Shown here piece by piece: positions 27,156 through 36,120 of a stretch of DNA of 64,000 nucleotides; the stretch's first letter is position 1, and each line of letters starts with the position of its first letter. A program made the translations under genes and the position numbers. The notes under the pieces were generated by a model, which saw only the letters and a list, made by a program, of their open reading frames with translations, was not told where the DNA came from and did not search any database. This DNA is from Pedobacter africanus (lineage in GTDB: Bacteria > Bacteroidota > Bacteroidia > Sphingobacteriales > Sphingobacteriaceae): assembly GCF_900176535.1 (NCBI RefSeq), contig NZ_FWXT01000001.1:1674001-1738000 (forward strand). The letters run 5' to 3'.

Positions 27156-28709
27156 ATGAGCAATCAGTCAGCAAAATTTATAGAAAAGATCAAAGCTTCA
27201 TATAAGCCCAGCGGATCATATATTTACCTCGGGGCCGGTATATTAGATGGTGAAGTATGGTCTGATGCCGAGATAAACCTGTCACTGCACATGATGAATA
27301 GACACGGACTGGTAGCTGGTGCAACAGGAACTGGAAAAACGCGTACCCTGCAATTGCTCTCCGAGCAATTGTCAGACGCAGGCGTACCGGTATTTATGCT
27401 GGATGTGAAAGGCGATCTGTCCGGGTTAAATCAACCAGGTGCTGTCAACCCCAAAATCGAGGATAGGGCAAAACAACTCAATAGGCCTTTTAGCCCTGCG
27501 GGTTTCCCATTGGAAGTTTATTCCTTATCAGGAAAACTAGGCGCCCAGATGAGGGCGACCGTCCTTGAATTCGGGCCTGTTTTACTCGCCAAAATACTGG
27601 ACCTGAACGATACCCAGACCGGCGTACTTGCCGTTATCTTCAAATATGCCGACGACAATAAAATGCCGATCATCGACCTCAACGACCTTAAAAAACTGGT
27701 TTCTTACCTGTCAAGTGAGGAAGGTGCTGAAGAGATCAAGGAATCCTACGGAAAAATATCAACCGCTACCTCGGGTACCATTTTAAGAAAAATAGTAGCC
27801 ATAGAACAACAGGGCCTTGGTGCTATGTTTGGCGAACGTTCTTTTGACATTGAAGACCTGTTTGAGAAGGTTGATGGCAAAGGAGTAATCAGCCTGCTGA
27901 ATATTTCAGATGTTCAGAACCAACCGGTATTATATTCAACTTTTTTGTTAAGCCTGCTGGCAGAAATATTCTACAATATGCCAGAGGCTGGGGATCTGGA
28001 CAAACCCAAGCTGGTCTTCTTTTTTGATGAAGCCCACCTGCTGTTTAAAAACTCGTCTAAAGCATTTTTAGAACAGATCGAAACCATCATCAGGCTGATC
28101 CGTTCTAAAGGCATAGGCGTGTTCTTTTGCACCCAAACGCCTACTGATGTGCCAGAAAGCGTATTATCTCAACTGGGTAACCGCATACAGCATGCCTTGC
28201 GAGTGTTTACACCCAATGATGCAGACGCCATGAAAAAAACAGTAAATACCTATCCAACTTCAGAATTCTATAAAATTGACCAGGTTTTAACTTCGTTGGG
28301 AACAGGACAGGCACTGATCACTGTTCTGAATGAAAAAGGCATTCCTACAGAAGTGGCGGCTACCATGCTTACGCCACCAAGGGCTATAATGGGGCCCCTA
28401 ACCACTGCCGAATACAATGGACTAATCCAATCCAGCAGCATGACCGCAAAGTACCAGGAAATCATCGATCCGGAAAGTGCTTATGAAATTCTGACCAAAA
28501 GGGTAAATGACAGGCAGGCAGAACAGCAAACGCAGGAACAGGCCAGAGAAGAACAGGCGCCTGCAAAAGGAGAAAAGAGCATTATTGAACGGGTAATGGG
28601 AGCAACCATTACCCGGCAGATTGGCAAAGAAATTGTAAGGGGATTGTTCGGTATGCTGACTGGGAAAAAACCAAGAAGCAGCGGTGGAAAAGGTATCTTC
28701 GGATTTTAA
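27156..28709 (+). CDS. HerA-like ATPase, DUF853 family
   Basis: 517 residues. The P-loop GATGTGKT lies at 55-62, the Walker B FFFDEAHLLF near 288-297, followed by a sensor-like FFCTQTPTDVP and arginine-rich LGNRIQHALRVFTP. These match the HerA/FtsK-type DUF853 proteins (YjgR group), which are cytoplasmic ring ATPases of uncertain role. The C-terminal 60 residues are Gln/Glu-rich then basic (KKPRSSGGKGIFGF). No NurA-like nuclease or defence partner lies beside it, so I do not call it a defence gene. Single-gene unit after a terminator. Confidence 0.88.
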   Translation: MSNQSAKFIEKIKASYKPSGSYIYLGAGILDGEVWSDAEINLSLHMMNRHGLVAGATGTGKTRTLQLLSEQLSDAGVPVFMLDVKGDLSGLNQPGAVNPKIEDRAKQLNRPFSPAGFPLEVYSLSGKLGAQMRATVLEFGPVLLAKILDLNDTQTGVLAVIFKYADDNKMPIIDLNDLKKLVSYLSSEEGAEEIKESYGKISTATSGTILRKIVAIEQQGLGAMFGERSFDIEDLFEKVDGKGVISLLNISDVQNQPVLYSTFLLSLLAEIFYNMPEAGDLDKPKLVFFFDEAHLLFKNSSKAFLEQIETIIRLIRSKGIGVFFCTQTPTDVPESVLSQLGNRIQHALRVFTPNDADAMKKTVNTYPTSEFYKIDQVLTSLGTGQALITVLNEKGIPTEVAATMLTPPRAIMGPLTTAEYNGLIQSSSMTAKYQEIIDPESAYEILTKRVNDRQAEQQTQEQAREEQAPAKGEKSIIERVMGATITRQIGKEIVRGLFGMLTGKKPRSSGGKGIFGF

Positions 28710-28807
28710 ATAAAAAACTATCTTTACCTTAAACAAAAAATGTATTTTTAGCCCCGCGAAAAGCATCGTATTATATTGAATATTAACCTAATTACTATTT
28801 TTATTGA

Positions 28808-29707
28808 ATGAAACCTACCTTATTAATACTCGCAGCCGGTATGGCAAGCCGTTACGGCAGCATGAAACAAATTGATGGCTTTGGACCAAATGGCGAAACC
28901 ATTATAGATTATTCTATCTTCGACGCAATAAAAGCAGGTTTTGGTAAAGTAGTATTCATCATCAAAGAAGAATTTGTTGACAACTTCAAAGCGATCTTTG
29001 AACCAAAACTCAATGGAAAAATTGAGACTGACTACGTATTTCAGAACTTCGATCTAAAGCAGTTTGGCATTGAAGAGGAAATTTATCGCGAAAAACCATG
29101 GGGAACTGCACATGCCATTCTTTCAGCAAGAAATGTGATCAAAGAACCATTTTGTGTCATCAACGCAGATGATTATTATGGATTTGATGCCTTTAAAAAA
29201 ATGGTTGATTTCCTAAATACTGAAGCTACAGATAGCAATTATTCTATTGTAGGCTATCAGATTGGAAAAACCTTATCCGATTTTGGCTCGGTTTCACGTG
29301 GTGTTTGCAAAACCAATGCAGCAGGCTATCTGGAAGAAATTACAGAACGTACACAGGTTTATAAAAAAGGCGATGGTATCGTATATGAAGAAGGAGGCGT
29401 AGAGTATCCATTAGAATTTGATACTCCTGTTTCTATGAATTTCTGGGGTTTCACGCCAGCCGTATTTAAACTGACTGAAGATTTGTTTAAAGTATTTGCG
29501 CTTGAAAATAAAGACAAACCAAAAGCAGAGTTCTTTATCCCTTTAATTGGTGAAAACCTTGTAAAAACAAATACGGCCAACTTTAAAGTGATCCCAACCG
29601 ACAACCAATGGTTTGGTGTAACTTATAAAGAAGACAAACCTTTTGTGCAGGCAAGTATTGACCAGCTGGTAAAAGATGGCACTTACCCTGAGAATCTCTG
29701 GAAATAA
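28808..29707 (+). CDS. Sugar-phosphate nucleotidyltransferase-like protein
   Basis: 299 residues with the nucleotidyltransferase fold: LILAAGMASRYGSMKQIDGFG at the N-terminus (split signature GxGxRxG-like with Lys17), GTAHAILSAR near 98, and the metal-binding NADDYYG near 118-124. Proteins of this type make or use NDP-sugars; the neighbouring kinase often found with it elsewhere is absent here. The particular sugar cannot be assigned. A bidirectional terminator separates it from dnaK. Confidence 0.88.
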   Translation: MKPTLLILAAGMASRYGSMKQIDGFGPNGETIIDYSIFDAIKAGFGKVVFIIKEEFVDNFKAIFEPKLNGKIETDYVFQNFDLKQFGIEEEIYREKPWGTAHAILSARNVIKEPFCVINADDYYGFDAFKKMVDFLNTEATDSNYSIVGYQIGKTLSDFGSVSRGVCKTNAAGYLEEITERTQVYKKGDGIVYEEGGVEYPLEFDTPVSMNFWGFTPAVFKLTEDLFKVFALENKDKPKAEFFIPLIGENLVKTNTANFKVIPTDNQWFGVTYKEDKPFVQASIDQLVKDGTYPENLWK

Positions 29708-29721
29708 ATAAGAATTATAAT

Positions 29722-29757
29722 AAAAAGGCCCCTGATCAAATGATCAGGGGCCTTTTT
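29722..29757. terminator. Bidirectional terminator between nucleotidyltransferase gene and dnaK
   Basis: A 17-bp perfect inverted repeat (AAAAAGGCCCCTGATCA / TGATCAGGGGCCTTTTT) with T-runs on both sides between two convergent stops. Confidence 0.92.
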
Positions 29758-29776
29758 GCTTTAACAAGCTTACCGA

Positions 29777-31696
29777 TTATTTTTTGTCGTCTTTTACTTC
29801 TTCAAAATCTACATCAGTAACATTATCGCCGCTGTCAGTAGCTTGTCCGCTTGCCTGTGCATCAGCACCAGCTTCTGGTTGGGCAGCGCCATCCTGACCA
29901 GCTTTATACATCTCTTCAGAAGCTGCATTCCATGCATTCTGCAATGCCTCTTGTGCCGAATCGATATCAGCAAAATTTCTCGCAGCATGCGCATCTTTAA
30001 GTTTTTTCAAACTTTCTTCAATAGGCGCTTTTTTATCGGCAGAAAGCTTATCACCAAACTCTTTCAATTGTTTCTCTGTCGAGAAAATTAAAGCGTCCGC
30101 ACTGTTGATTTTTTCTGCTTCTTCTTTAGCGGCTTTGTCAGCATCAGCATTCTTTTCAGCTTCTTCCTTCATCCTTTTGATCTCTTCATCAGTTAAGCCT
30201 GAAGAAGCCTCGATACGGATCTTTTGTTCTTTACCTGTAGCTTTATCTTTTGCACTTACGTGTAAGATACCGTTTGCATCAATATCAAATGCAACCTCGA
30301 TCTGAGGAACCCCACGTGGAGCTGGTGGAATACCATCAAGAATAAAACGGCCAATTGTACGGTTCTGAGCCGCCATAGGACGCTCACCCTGCAAAATATG
30401 GATTTCTACCGAAGGCTGGTTATCAGCAGCTGTAGAGAAAGTCTCTGCTTTTTTAGAAGGAATGGTTGTATTGGCTTCAATTAATTTAGTCATTACCCCC
30501 CCCATAGTTTCAATACCTAAAGAAAGCGGGGTAACATCCAACAGCAACACATCCTTAACTTCTCCGGTTAACACACCACCCTGAATTGCAGCACCGATAG
30601 CCACAACCTCATCTGGGTTAACACCTTTAGAAGGCTCTTTACCAAAGAAAGCTTTAACTGCATCCTGAATAGCAGGGATACGTGTAGAACCACCTACCAG
30701 GATAATTTCGTCAATATCACTTGTTTTTAAACCTGCATTTTTCAAGGCCGATTTACAAGGCTCAATAGTACGTTTGATCAGGTCTCCTGCCAGTTGCTCA
30801 AATTTTGCACGGGTCAATGTTCTTACAAGGTGTTTTGGACCTGTGGCATCAGCAGTGATATAAGGAAGATTGATCTCTGTAGAGGTTGTGCTAGAAAGCT
30901 CAATTTTTGCCTTCTCAGCTGCTTCTTTTAAACGTTGCAGGGCCATTGGATCCTGGTGAAGGTCCATGCCGTTCTCTGCTTTAAATTCCTCAGCCAGCCA
31001 TTCGATAATTACGTGGTCAAAATCGTCACCACCTAAGTGTGTATCACCATCTGTAGATTTAACCTCAAATACACCATCACCCAACTCCAATACAGAAACG
31101 TCATGCGTACCGCCACCGCAGTCAAACACAACAATTTTCATGTCTTTATGTGCTTTGTCCAAACCATAAGCCAAAGCTGCTGCAGTAGGCTCATTAATGA
31201 TACGTTTAACATTTAAACCAGCAATCTCACCGGCTTCTTTGGTAGCCTGACGCTGGGCATCGTTAAAATAAGCCGGAACCGTGATCACAGCTTCAGTTAC
31301 CTCCTGTCCTAAGAAATCCTCGGCTGTTTTCTTCATCTTTTGCAAGATCATTGCAGAAAGTTCCTGAGGGGTATATTTACGGTCATCAATTTCCACACGT
31401 GGTGTATTGTTGTCGCCTTTTACTACTTTATACGGCACACGGCCTGCTTCCTTTGAAACCTCAGCAAAGCTGCTGCCCATAAAGCGTTTAATTGAATAAA
31501 TTGTTTTTGTTGGGTTGGTGATTGCCTGGCGTTTAGCCGGCTCACCCACCTTACGCTCACCATTCTCTGCAAAAGCAACAATGGATGGCGTAGTACGTTT
31601 ACCCTCACTGTTGGCTATAACTACAGGTTCGTTACCTTCCATTACGGCTACGCAAGAGTTTGTTGTTCCTAAGTCTATACCAATAATTTTTGACAT
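29777..31696 (-). CDS. dnaK: Chaperone DnaK (Hsp70)
   Basis: 639 residues with all Hsp70 marks: IIGIDLGTTNSCVAVMEG at the start, the VFDCGGGTHDVSVLELG phosphate loop near 194, VGGSTRIPAIQ near 336, the linker DVLLLDVTPLSLGIE and an acidic C-terminal tail. It is a cytosolic ATP-driven folding chaperone. No grpE or dnaJ lies beside it in the window. The 165-bp upstream gap holds a sigma-54-like site and a pair of short direct repeats. Note the loop carries THDVS where most DnaK have TFDVS. Confidence 0.97.
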   Translation of the reverse strand: MSKIIGIDLGTTNSCVAVMEGNEPVVIANSEGKRTTPSIVAFAENGERKVGEPAKRQAITNPTKTIYSIKRFMGSSFAEVSKEAGRVPYKVVKGDNNTPRVEIDDRKYTPQELSAMILQKMKKTAEDFLGQEVTEAVITVPAYFNDAQRQATKEAGEIAGLNVKRIINEPTAAALAYGLDKAHKDMKIVVFDCGGGTHDVSVLELGDGVFEVKSTDGDTHLGGDDFDHVIIEWLAEEFKAENGMDLHQDPMALQRLKEAAEKAKIELSSTTSTEINLPYITADATGPKHLVRTLTRAKFEQLAGDLIKRTIEPCKSALKNAGLKTSDIDEIILVGGSTRIPAIQDAVKAFFGKEPSKGVNPDEVVAIGAAIQGGVLTGEVKDVLLLDVTPLSLGIETMGGVMTKLIEANTTIPSKKAETFSTAADNQPSVEIHILQGERPMAAQNRTIGRFILDGIPPAPRGVPQIEVAFDIDANGILHVSAKDKATGKEQKIRIEASSGLTDEEIKRMKEEAEKNADADKAAKEEAEKINSADALIFSTEKQLKEFGDKLSADKKAPIEESLKKLKDAHAARNFADIDSAQEALQNAWNAASEEMYKAGQDGAAQPEAGADAQASGQATDSGDNVTDVDFEEVKDDKK

Positions 31697-31745
31697 GCTA
31701 TTTATCTCTGTTTATGTTATGAAATCTTTTTATTTAGTATCTGTT

Positions 31746-31763
31746 TAACAAGCAATGTGCCAA
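31746..31763 (-). promoter_or_regulatory. Sigma-54-like -24/-12 site ahead of dnaK
   Basis: On the minus strand TTGGCACATTGCTTGTTA matches the consensus TGGCAC, five bases, TTGCW except that the -12 GC is GT. The start would fall near 31738, about 40 nt before the dnaK ATG. No CIRCE element is present. Confidence 0.4.
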
Positions 31764-31837
31764 TTGGTTTTTGGCAGAAAATATTCCCCGCAAAGAATAA
31801 TTAAAGAAACTTATGGCGGAAAGCCCTTACAAAAATG

Positions 31838-31851
31838 TGACAGTATGACAG
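31838..31851 (-). promoter_or_regulatory. Paired TGACAG repeats about 100 bp ahead of the dnaK start
   Basis: TGACAG at 31838-31843 and again at 31846-31851 in the same orientation, at a distance typical of an activator site for sigma-54. It is a suggestion from spacing only. Confidence 0.3.
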
Positions 31852-31861
31852 AAATTCGCCG

Positions 31862-33079
31862 CTAAGCCTTCTTATCAAAGCCAGCCAATCTTTCCAAATG
31901 ATGGTATCCTATTCCAAAATAAGCTTTAACTTCCTTTATTTTCGCGGCAATTTCAGCTTTCTTAGCTTCCTGTAATTTTTTCGGAATTTTGATCTCGCTA
32001 GTCCGGGTCCCTACCACCAGCACATTCTTTGGTGTATGTGCATCAGATATAAATTCAAATACCTTTGTCTTGTAACCAAAATACTCCAGTATCAGGGCAC
32101 GTATCCCGTCAGTAACCATTTCAGCCTGTCTTTCCATAAAGATGCCATATTTAGTTAAAAAGGAAAATTCGTTTTTAGCCTTGTGTTTCTCCATCTCTCT
32201 TCTGATCTGCTTATGGCAGCAGGGAGCCACTACAATCAATTGTGCCCCGGCTTGTATCCCTTTATAAATGGCATCATCTGTTGCCGTATCACAAGCATGC
32301 AGGGCAATCAGCAGGTCTATTGCATCCACATCATAATCTTCTATTGTTCCCTGTACAAAATCAAGTTTGTTAAATCCCGCGTTCCCTGCAATTCCATTAC
32401 ATAGCCCAACCAGGTCTTCCCGGTACTCCACCCCTGTCACCTTGCTGTCCAGCTTCAACACATGGTGCAGGTAATCATATAAGGCAAAAGTCAGGTACCC
32501 CTTACCCGAGCCCATATCCACTACTTTATTTATCTCTGCAGCAGGTAACTCTTTGATCAGAGAACTCAGTATCTCTACATACTGATTGATCTGCCGGTAT
32601 TTATCCTGAGCATTTTTAAATACATTCCCCTCGGCATCACTAATCCTCAATTCCTGCAAGTAGGTCTTTCCGGCAGCCTGAATGATGCGTTTCTTTTCTT
32701 TATTATGAGATAATGTTGGCTGTACTGTAGCTGTCGTTCCTTTTTCCCTGACAGAAATCAACCCTTTCCTCCCATATTCAAGGATCACTTCTTTTTCTAT
32801 CATAACCAGCGTACAAACTTTAAAATCATTGCTAATAAAGTGCCTAATTAAAGTTATACCTTCCTCAACAGAGAAATTTTTAATGATATCTCTTGTTTTA
32901 TAGCGGTAAGTAAAAGAAAGCATATCTGCCCTTTTTATCTCTATTCTGCGGACATATACATTTTTTAATTCCTTTTCATTTCCCTGATAGTGGCCAAGAG
33001 AAAGCTTAACATACTGGTTCAAAGAAATCCCCTCAGAAACCTGGGTTAAAAATTGCTGAATAAGAAGTTGATTGGACAT
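31862..33079 (-). CDS. SAM-dependent methyltransferase (Methyltransf_32-like)
   Basis: 405 residues. The methyltransferase core lies in the second half: VDMGSGKGYLTFALYDYL near 190-207 (SAM loop), GVEYREDLV (acidic residue after beta 2), DLLIALHACDTATDDAI and VVAPCCHKQIRREM near 280-293. The LHACDTA and APCCH motifs are typical of the Methyltransf_32 / METTL25-like group. The N-terminal 150 residues are family-specific and may bind the substrate. Target not known, probably RNA or protein. Divergent from the LigT-like gene by 57 bp. Confidence 0.88.
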   Translation of the reverse strand: MSNQLLIQQFLTQVSEGISLNQYVKLSLGHYQGNEKELKNVYVRRIEIKRADMLSFTYRYKTRDIIKNFSVEEGITLIRHFISNDFKVCTLVMIEKEVILEYGRKGLISVREKGTTATVQPTLSHNKEKKRIIQAAGKTYLQELRISDAEGNVFKNAQDKYRQINQYVEILSSLIKELPAAEINKVVDMGSGKGYLTFALYDYLHHVLKLDSKVTGVEYREDLVGLCNGIAGNAGFNKLDFVQGTIEDYDVDAIDLLIALHACDTATDDAIYKGIQAGAQLIVVAPCCHKQIRREMEKHKAKNEFSFLTKYGIFMERQAEMVTDGIRALILEYFGYKTKVFEFISDAHTPKNVLVVGTRTSEIKIPKKLQEAKKAEIAAKIKEVKAYFGIGYHHLERLAGFDKKA

Positions 33080-33136
33080 GGAATTAGATTACGCAGCAAA
33101 GATAATCTTTTGAAAAGGAATAGTAAATTAGCTTTT

Positions 33137-33688
33137 ATGGAATCATTATACTTTGTAGCTATACTCCCCCCTCAGGAAATCAGTGCCGAAATTGATGAGA
33201 TCAGAAAACAATGTTCAATTGACCATAAAGTATACACTGCCCTAAAACCGCCTGTTCACATCACCCTGGCGCCCCCCTTTAAACTGAATTCACAATTTGA
33301 ACCCAAACTATTCAATAGCCTGGAACTGGCAAGAAATTTTCCGTCCTTCAACCAAGAGCTGAAAAACTTCGATGGATTTCCATCGCACACCGTTTATATT
33401 AACGCTTTGAAAAATCCATTTATCAGCGCACTTTTCAAAACCATTAAGAATGCGCTCAAACCCTATTCAATCGACAACAAAGGCTCAATCACCCCGCATG
33501 TCACCATTGCTTACAGGGATCTCAGCGATGCCTATCCCCAAATCATGGAAGAATATAAAAGAAGAAAATACAAAGCAGAGTTTACGGTAAACAAATTTAG
33601 CCTGCTAAAACACGATGGAAAAAACTGGAACCTGCTTAGAGAATTCGAATCAAGACCTCAGCGCGAGCAATTCACTATAGACTTTTAA
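33137..33688 (+). CDS. 2'-5' RNA ligase / cyclic phosphodiesterase-like protein (LigT family)
   Basis: I start at ATG 33137 because MESLYFVAILPP begins the 2H fold directly; the longer frame from 33053 overlaps the divergent methyltransferase start. The 183-residue product has the two catalytic HxT motifs of 2H phosphoesterases, His41-Thr43 (HITLAPPF) and His121-Thr123 (HVTIAYRD). These enzymes act on 2',3'-cyclic or 2'-5' RNA ends; the cellular substrate is unknown. Possibly shares a regulatory region with the divergent methyltransferase. Confidence 0.88.
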   Translation: MESLYFVAILPPQEISAEIDEIRKQCSIDHKVYTALKPPVHITLAPPFKLNSQFEPKLFNSLELARNFPSFNQELKNFDGFPSHTVYINALKNPFISALFKTIKNALKPYSIDNKGSITPHVTIAYRDLSDAYPQIMEEYKRRKYKAEFTVNKFSLLKHDGKNWNLLREFESRPQREQFTIDF

Positions 33689-33696
33689 ACAGAAAA

Positions 33697-33719
33697 CCCC
33701 AACCAGCAATTGGTCAGGG
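33697..33719 (-). terminator. Terminator of the alpha operon (after rplQ)
   Basis: On the minus strand CCCTGACCA pairs with TGGTTGGGG (9 bp with two G-U pairs), loop ATTGC, followed by TTTTCTGTTT. The stem is imperfect on the plus strand, so it mainly serves the ribosomal transcript. Confidence 0.7.
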
Positions 33720-33745
33720 CCTTCTTTATGATGATAAGGAAATAA

Positions 33746-34285
33746 CTATTCGCCTTTTTCTTCTGCTTTTTCTTCAGCTGCAGGAGCTTCTTCTTTTGAA
33801 GGAGCTTCTTCAGCAACAGCTTCTGCTTTCTCTGCTTTAGCAGCAGGTGCATCAGCTTTTTTCGCTTTGCTTCTACCACGACGGGTTGTTTTCTTTTCAG
33901 CAGATTCTGCTTCTTTACCATAAACCTCATTGTAATCAACCAGCTCGATCAATGCCATCTCAGCATTATCCCCCAAACGATTGTTCAATTTAATGATTCT
34001 GGTATAACCACCCGGACGGTTAGCTACTTTTGCGGCAACATCACGGAACAATTCAGTAACAGTTTCTTTATCTTGCAAATAACCAAATACAATACGACGT
34101 GAATGCGTAGTATCGCTTTTAGATTTTGTGATGATTGGCTCAACATACATACGCAAAGCTTTGGCTTTTGCTAATGTAGTAGAGATTCTTTTGTGTTTAA
34201 TCAACGACGAAGCCATGTTAGCCAGCATCGCTTTACGATGTGAATCTGTTCTTCCTAAGTGATTTACCTTTTTACCGTGTCTCAT
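33746..34285 (-). CDS. rplQ: 50S ribosomal protein L17 with long acidic/Ala-Lys tail
   Basis: 179 residues against about 120-130 in most bacteria. The first 115 residues are standard L17 (MRHGKKVNHLGRTDSHRKAML). From about 125 to the end is a low-complexity tail of Lys/Ala then Glu/Ala (KAEKAEAVAEEAPSKEEAPA), which should be disordered. L17 sits near the peptide exit site of the 50S subunit. It is the last gene of the cluster, after rpoA, and is followed by a terminator. Confidence 0.96.
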   Translation of the reverse strand: MRHGKKVNHLGRTDSHRKAMLANMASSLIKHKRISTTLAKAKALRMYVEPIITKSKSDTTHSRRIVFGYLQDKETVTELFRDVAAKVANRPGGYTRIIKLNNRLGDNAEMALIELVDYNEVYGKEAESAEKKTTRRGRSKAKKADAPAAKAEKAEAVAEEAPSKEEAPAAEEKAEEKGE

Positions 34286-34376
34286 TTTTTAATTTATTCA
34301 GTGTATACCGTCTCTTTGATTCTATACGAGGGAATTATACACTATTAACAATATGTTATTTACTTTTTATTTTTTG

Positions 34377-35369
34377 CTATTCTTCGTCCAGTTTAAACTT
34401 AGACAAGTTCATGCCGAATGAGAGGCTCTTAGATTTAACAAGTTCCTGAATCTCTGTTAAAGATTTCTTACCGAAGTTCCTGAATTTCAACATATCAGCA
34501 ACATCATAAGAAACCAGATCAGCAAGAGTGCGGATATCAGCTGCTTTTAAGCAATTTAATGCACGAACCGAAAGATCCAGATCTACCAATTCAGTTTTTA
34601 AGATCTTACGCATATGCAAGATTTCCTCGTCAACCTCCTTGGTTTCTTCTTTAGCCTGAGATTCCAGTACCAGGTTCTCATCAGAGAACAGCATGAAGTG
34701 CTGGATCAGGATTTTCGCAGCTTCTTTCAATGCCTCTTCCGGATGGATTGAACCATCAGTAGAGATGTCTAATATTAACTTCTCATAATCTGTTTTCTGC
34801 TCAACACGATAGTTCTCTATGGTGTATTTTACATTTTTCATTGGAGTAAAGATCGAATCGATTGCAATTACACCAACAACAGCATCACTGATTTTATTTT
34901 CTTCTGCAGGTACATAACCACGTCCTTTATTAATGGTCAATTCCACTTCTAAAGTAACGGATTTCTCCATGTTACAAATAACGAAATCAGGATTAAGCAC
35001 CTCAAAGTTGTTAGAAAACTTAGTAATATCGCCGGCAACAAATTGTTCCTGACCATTTACCAAAATAAAAACTTTCTCCGAATCACCAGCATCTCCTGTC
35101 TTTTTAAAACGTACCTGTTTTAAATTAAGAATGATTTCTGTTAAATCTTCTACAACACCTTTTATGGTAGAAAACTCATGAGATACGCCTGAAAAACGAA
35201 TACTTGTAATGGCATAACCTTCTAAAGAAGAAAGCAATATTCTTCTTAAGGCATTACCAATTGTTACACCGAAACCGGGCTCTAAAGGACGGAACTCAAA
35301 TGTACCATCGAAATCAGTAGATTTCTGCATGATTACTTTATCGGGTTTCTGAAATGCTAAAATTGCCAT
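34377..35369 (-). CDS. rpoA: RNA polymerase alpha subunit
   Basis: 330 residues with both alpha domains: the N-terminal dimerisation part (FEFRPLEPGFGVTIGNALRRILLSSLEGYA) and, after a linker near 235, the C-terminal domain that contacts UP elements and activators (LDLSVRALNCLKAADIRTLADLVSY). It lies between rpsD and rplQ. A hairpin plus T-run in the 77-bp gap upstream could lower its transcription relative to the ribosomal genes. Confidence 0.97.
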   Translation of the reverse strand: MAILAFQKPDKVIMQKSTDFDGTFEFRPLEPGFGVTIGNALRRILLSSLEGYAITSIRFSGVSHEFSTIKGVVEDLTEIILNLKQVRFKKTGDAGDSEKVFILVNGQEQFVAGDITKFSNNFEVLNPDFVICNMEKSVTLEVELTINKGRGYVPAEENKISDAVVGVIAIDSIFTPMKNVKYTIENYRVEQKTDYEKLILDISTDGSIHPEEALKEAAKILIQHFMLFSDENLVLESQAKEETKEVDEEILHMRKILKTELVDLDLSVRALNCLKAADIRTLADLVSYDVADMLKFRNFGKKSLTEIQELVKSKSLSFGMNLSKFKLDEE

Positions 35370-35408
35370 TTATAATGTTTTTAGATCGTTATTAAAATTA
35401 TGCAACGT

Positions 35409-35437
35409 AAAAAAGTTAATTGCCCGCAGGCAATTAA
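35409..35437 (-). terminator. Hairpin and T-run between rpsD and rpoA (candidate attenuator)
   Basis: On the minus strand TTAATTGCC, loop TGCG, GGCAATTAA forms a perfect 9-bp stem followed by CTTTTTT. It has the full look of an intrinsic terminator yet sits inside the operon, so partial read-through is likely. Confidence 0.7.
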
Positions 35438-35446
35438 CTGAATATA

Positions 35447-36055
35447 TTATTTAGAGTATAACTCTACTATAAGATTTTCTTTGATATTTTCTGGTATCTC
35501 GTCGCGATTAGGATAAGCTAAAAACTTACCTGACAACTCACTTGCATTCCAGTCTAACCAATTGAATTTATTGATTACCCTACCGGCTACCGAATTGGTG
35601 ATAGCCTCTAAAGTTTTTGATTTCTCACGCACAGCGATCACATCGCCTGCTTTCAATTGATAAGATGGAATATTTACTACTTCACCGTTAACTGTTACGT
35701 GTTTATGGCTAACTAACTGGCGTGCAGCAGAACGTGTAGTAGCAATACCTAATCTGTAAACTGTGTTATCTAAACGAGCTTCTAATAATTGTAATAAGTT
35801 ATCACCTGTAATACCTTCACGTGAAGACGCTTTGGTAAATAAGTTACGGAACTGACGCTCTAATACACCATAAGTATATTTAACTTTTTGTTTTTCCATT
35901 AACTGTACTGCGTACTCAGACTGTTTCCCTCTTCTTTTAGAAACACCATGCTGCCCTGGAGGGTAGTTTTTTCTGTCTAGTACTTTATCAGGGCCAAAAA
36001 TTGGCTCTCTGAATTTACGGGCGATTTTGGACTTTGGTCCTGTATATCTTGCCAT
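35447..36055 (-). CDS. rpsD: 30S ribosomal protein S4
   Basis: I use ATG 36055 (MARYTGPKSKIARKFREP), nine codons inside the longest frame, as it matches the S4 N-terminus. The 202-residue product has the S4 RNA-binding domain near 92-150 (LEARLDNTVYRLGIATT, then RQLVSHKHVTVNG). No N-terminal zinc cysteines are present, so it is the zinc-free type. S4 is a primary 16S rRNA binder and in other bacteria represses its own operon. Confidence 0.97.
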   Translation of the reverse strand: MARYTGPKSKIARKFREPIFGPDKVLDRKNYPPGQHGVSKRRGKQSEYAVQLMEKQKVKYTYGVLERQFRNLFTKASSREGITGDNLLQLLEARLDNTVYRLGIATTRSAARQLVSHKHVTVNGEVVNIPSYQLKAGDVIAVREKSKTLEAITNSVAGRVINKFNWLDWNASELSGKFLAYPNRDEIPENIKENLIVELYSK

Positions 36056-36120
36056 TGCTTTTCGTTTTAAAGTATCATACAACCTTACGCTGCAGACTCT
36101 TAGCTTTAAAAATTAATAAA

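Noticed and set aside
27156..28709. HerA-like ATPase as part of a defence system
   Set aside because: No nuclease (NurA, SIR2, DUF4297) or other defence gene is beside it, and the sequence fits the housekeeping DUF853 group.
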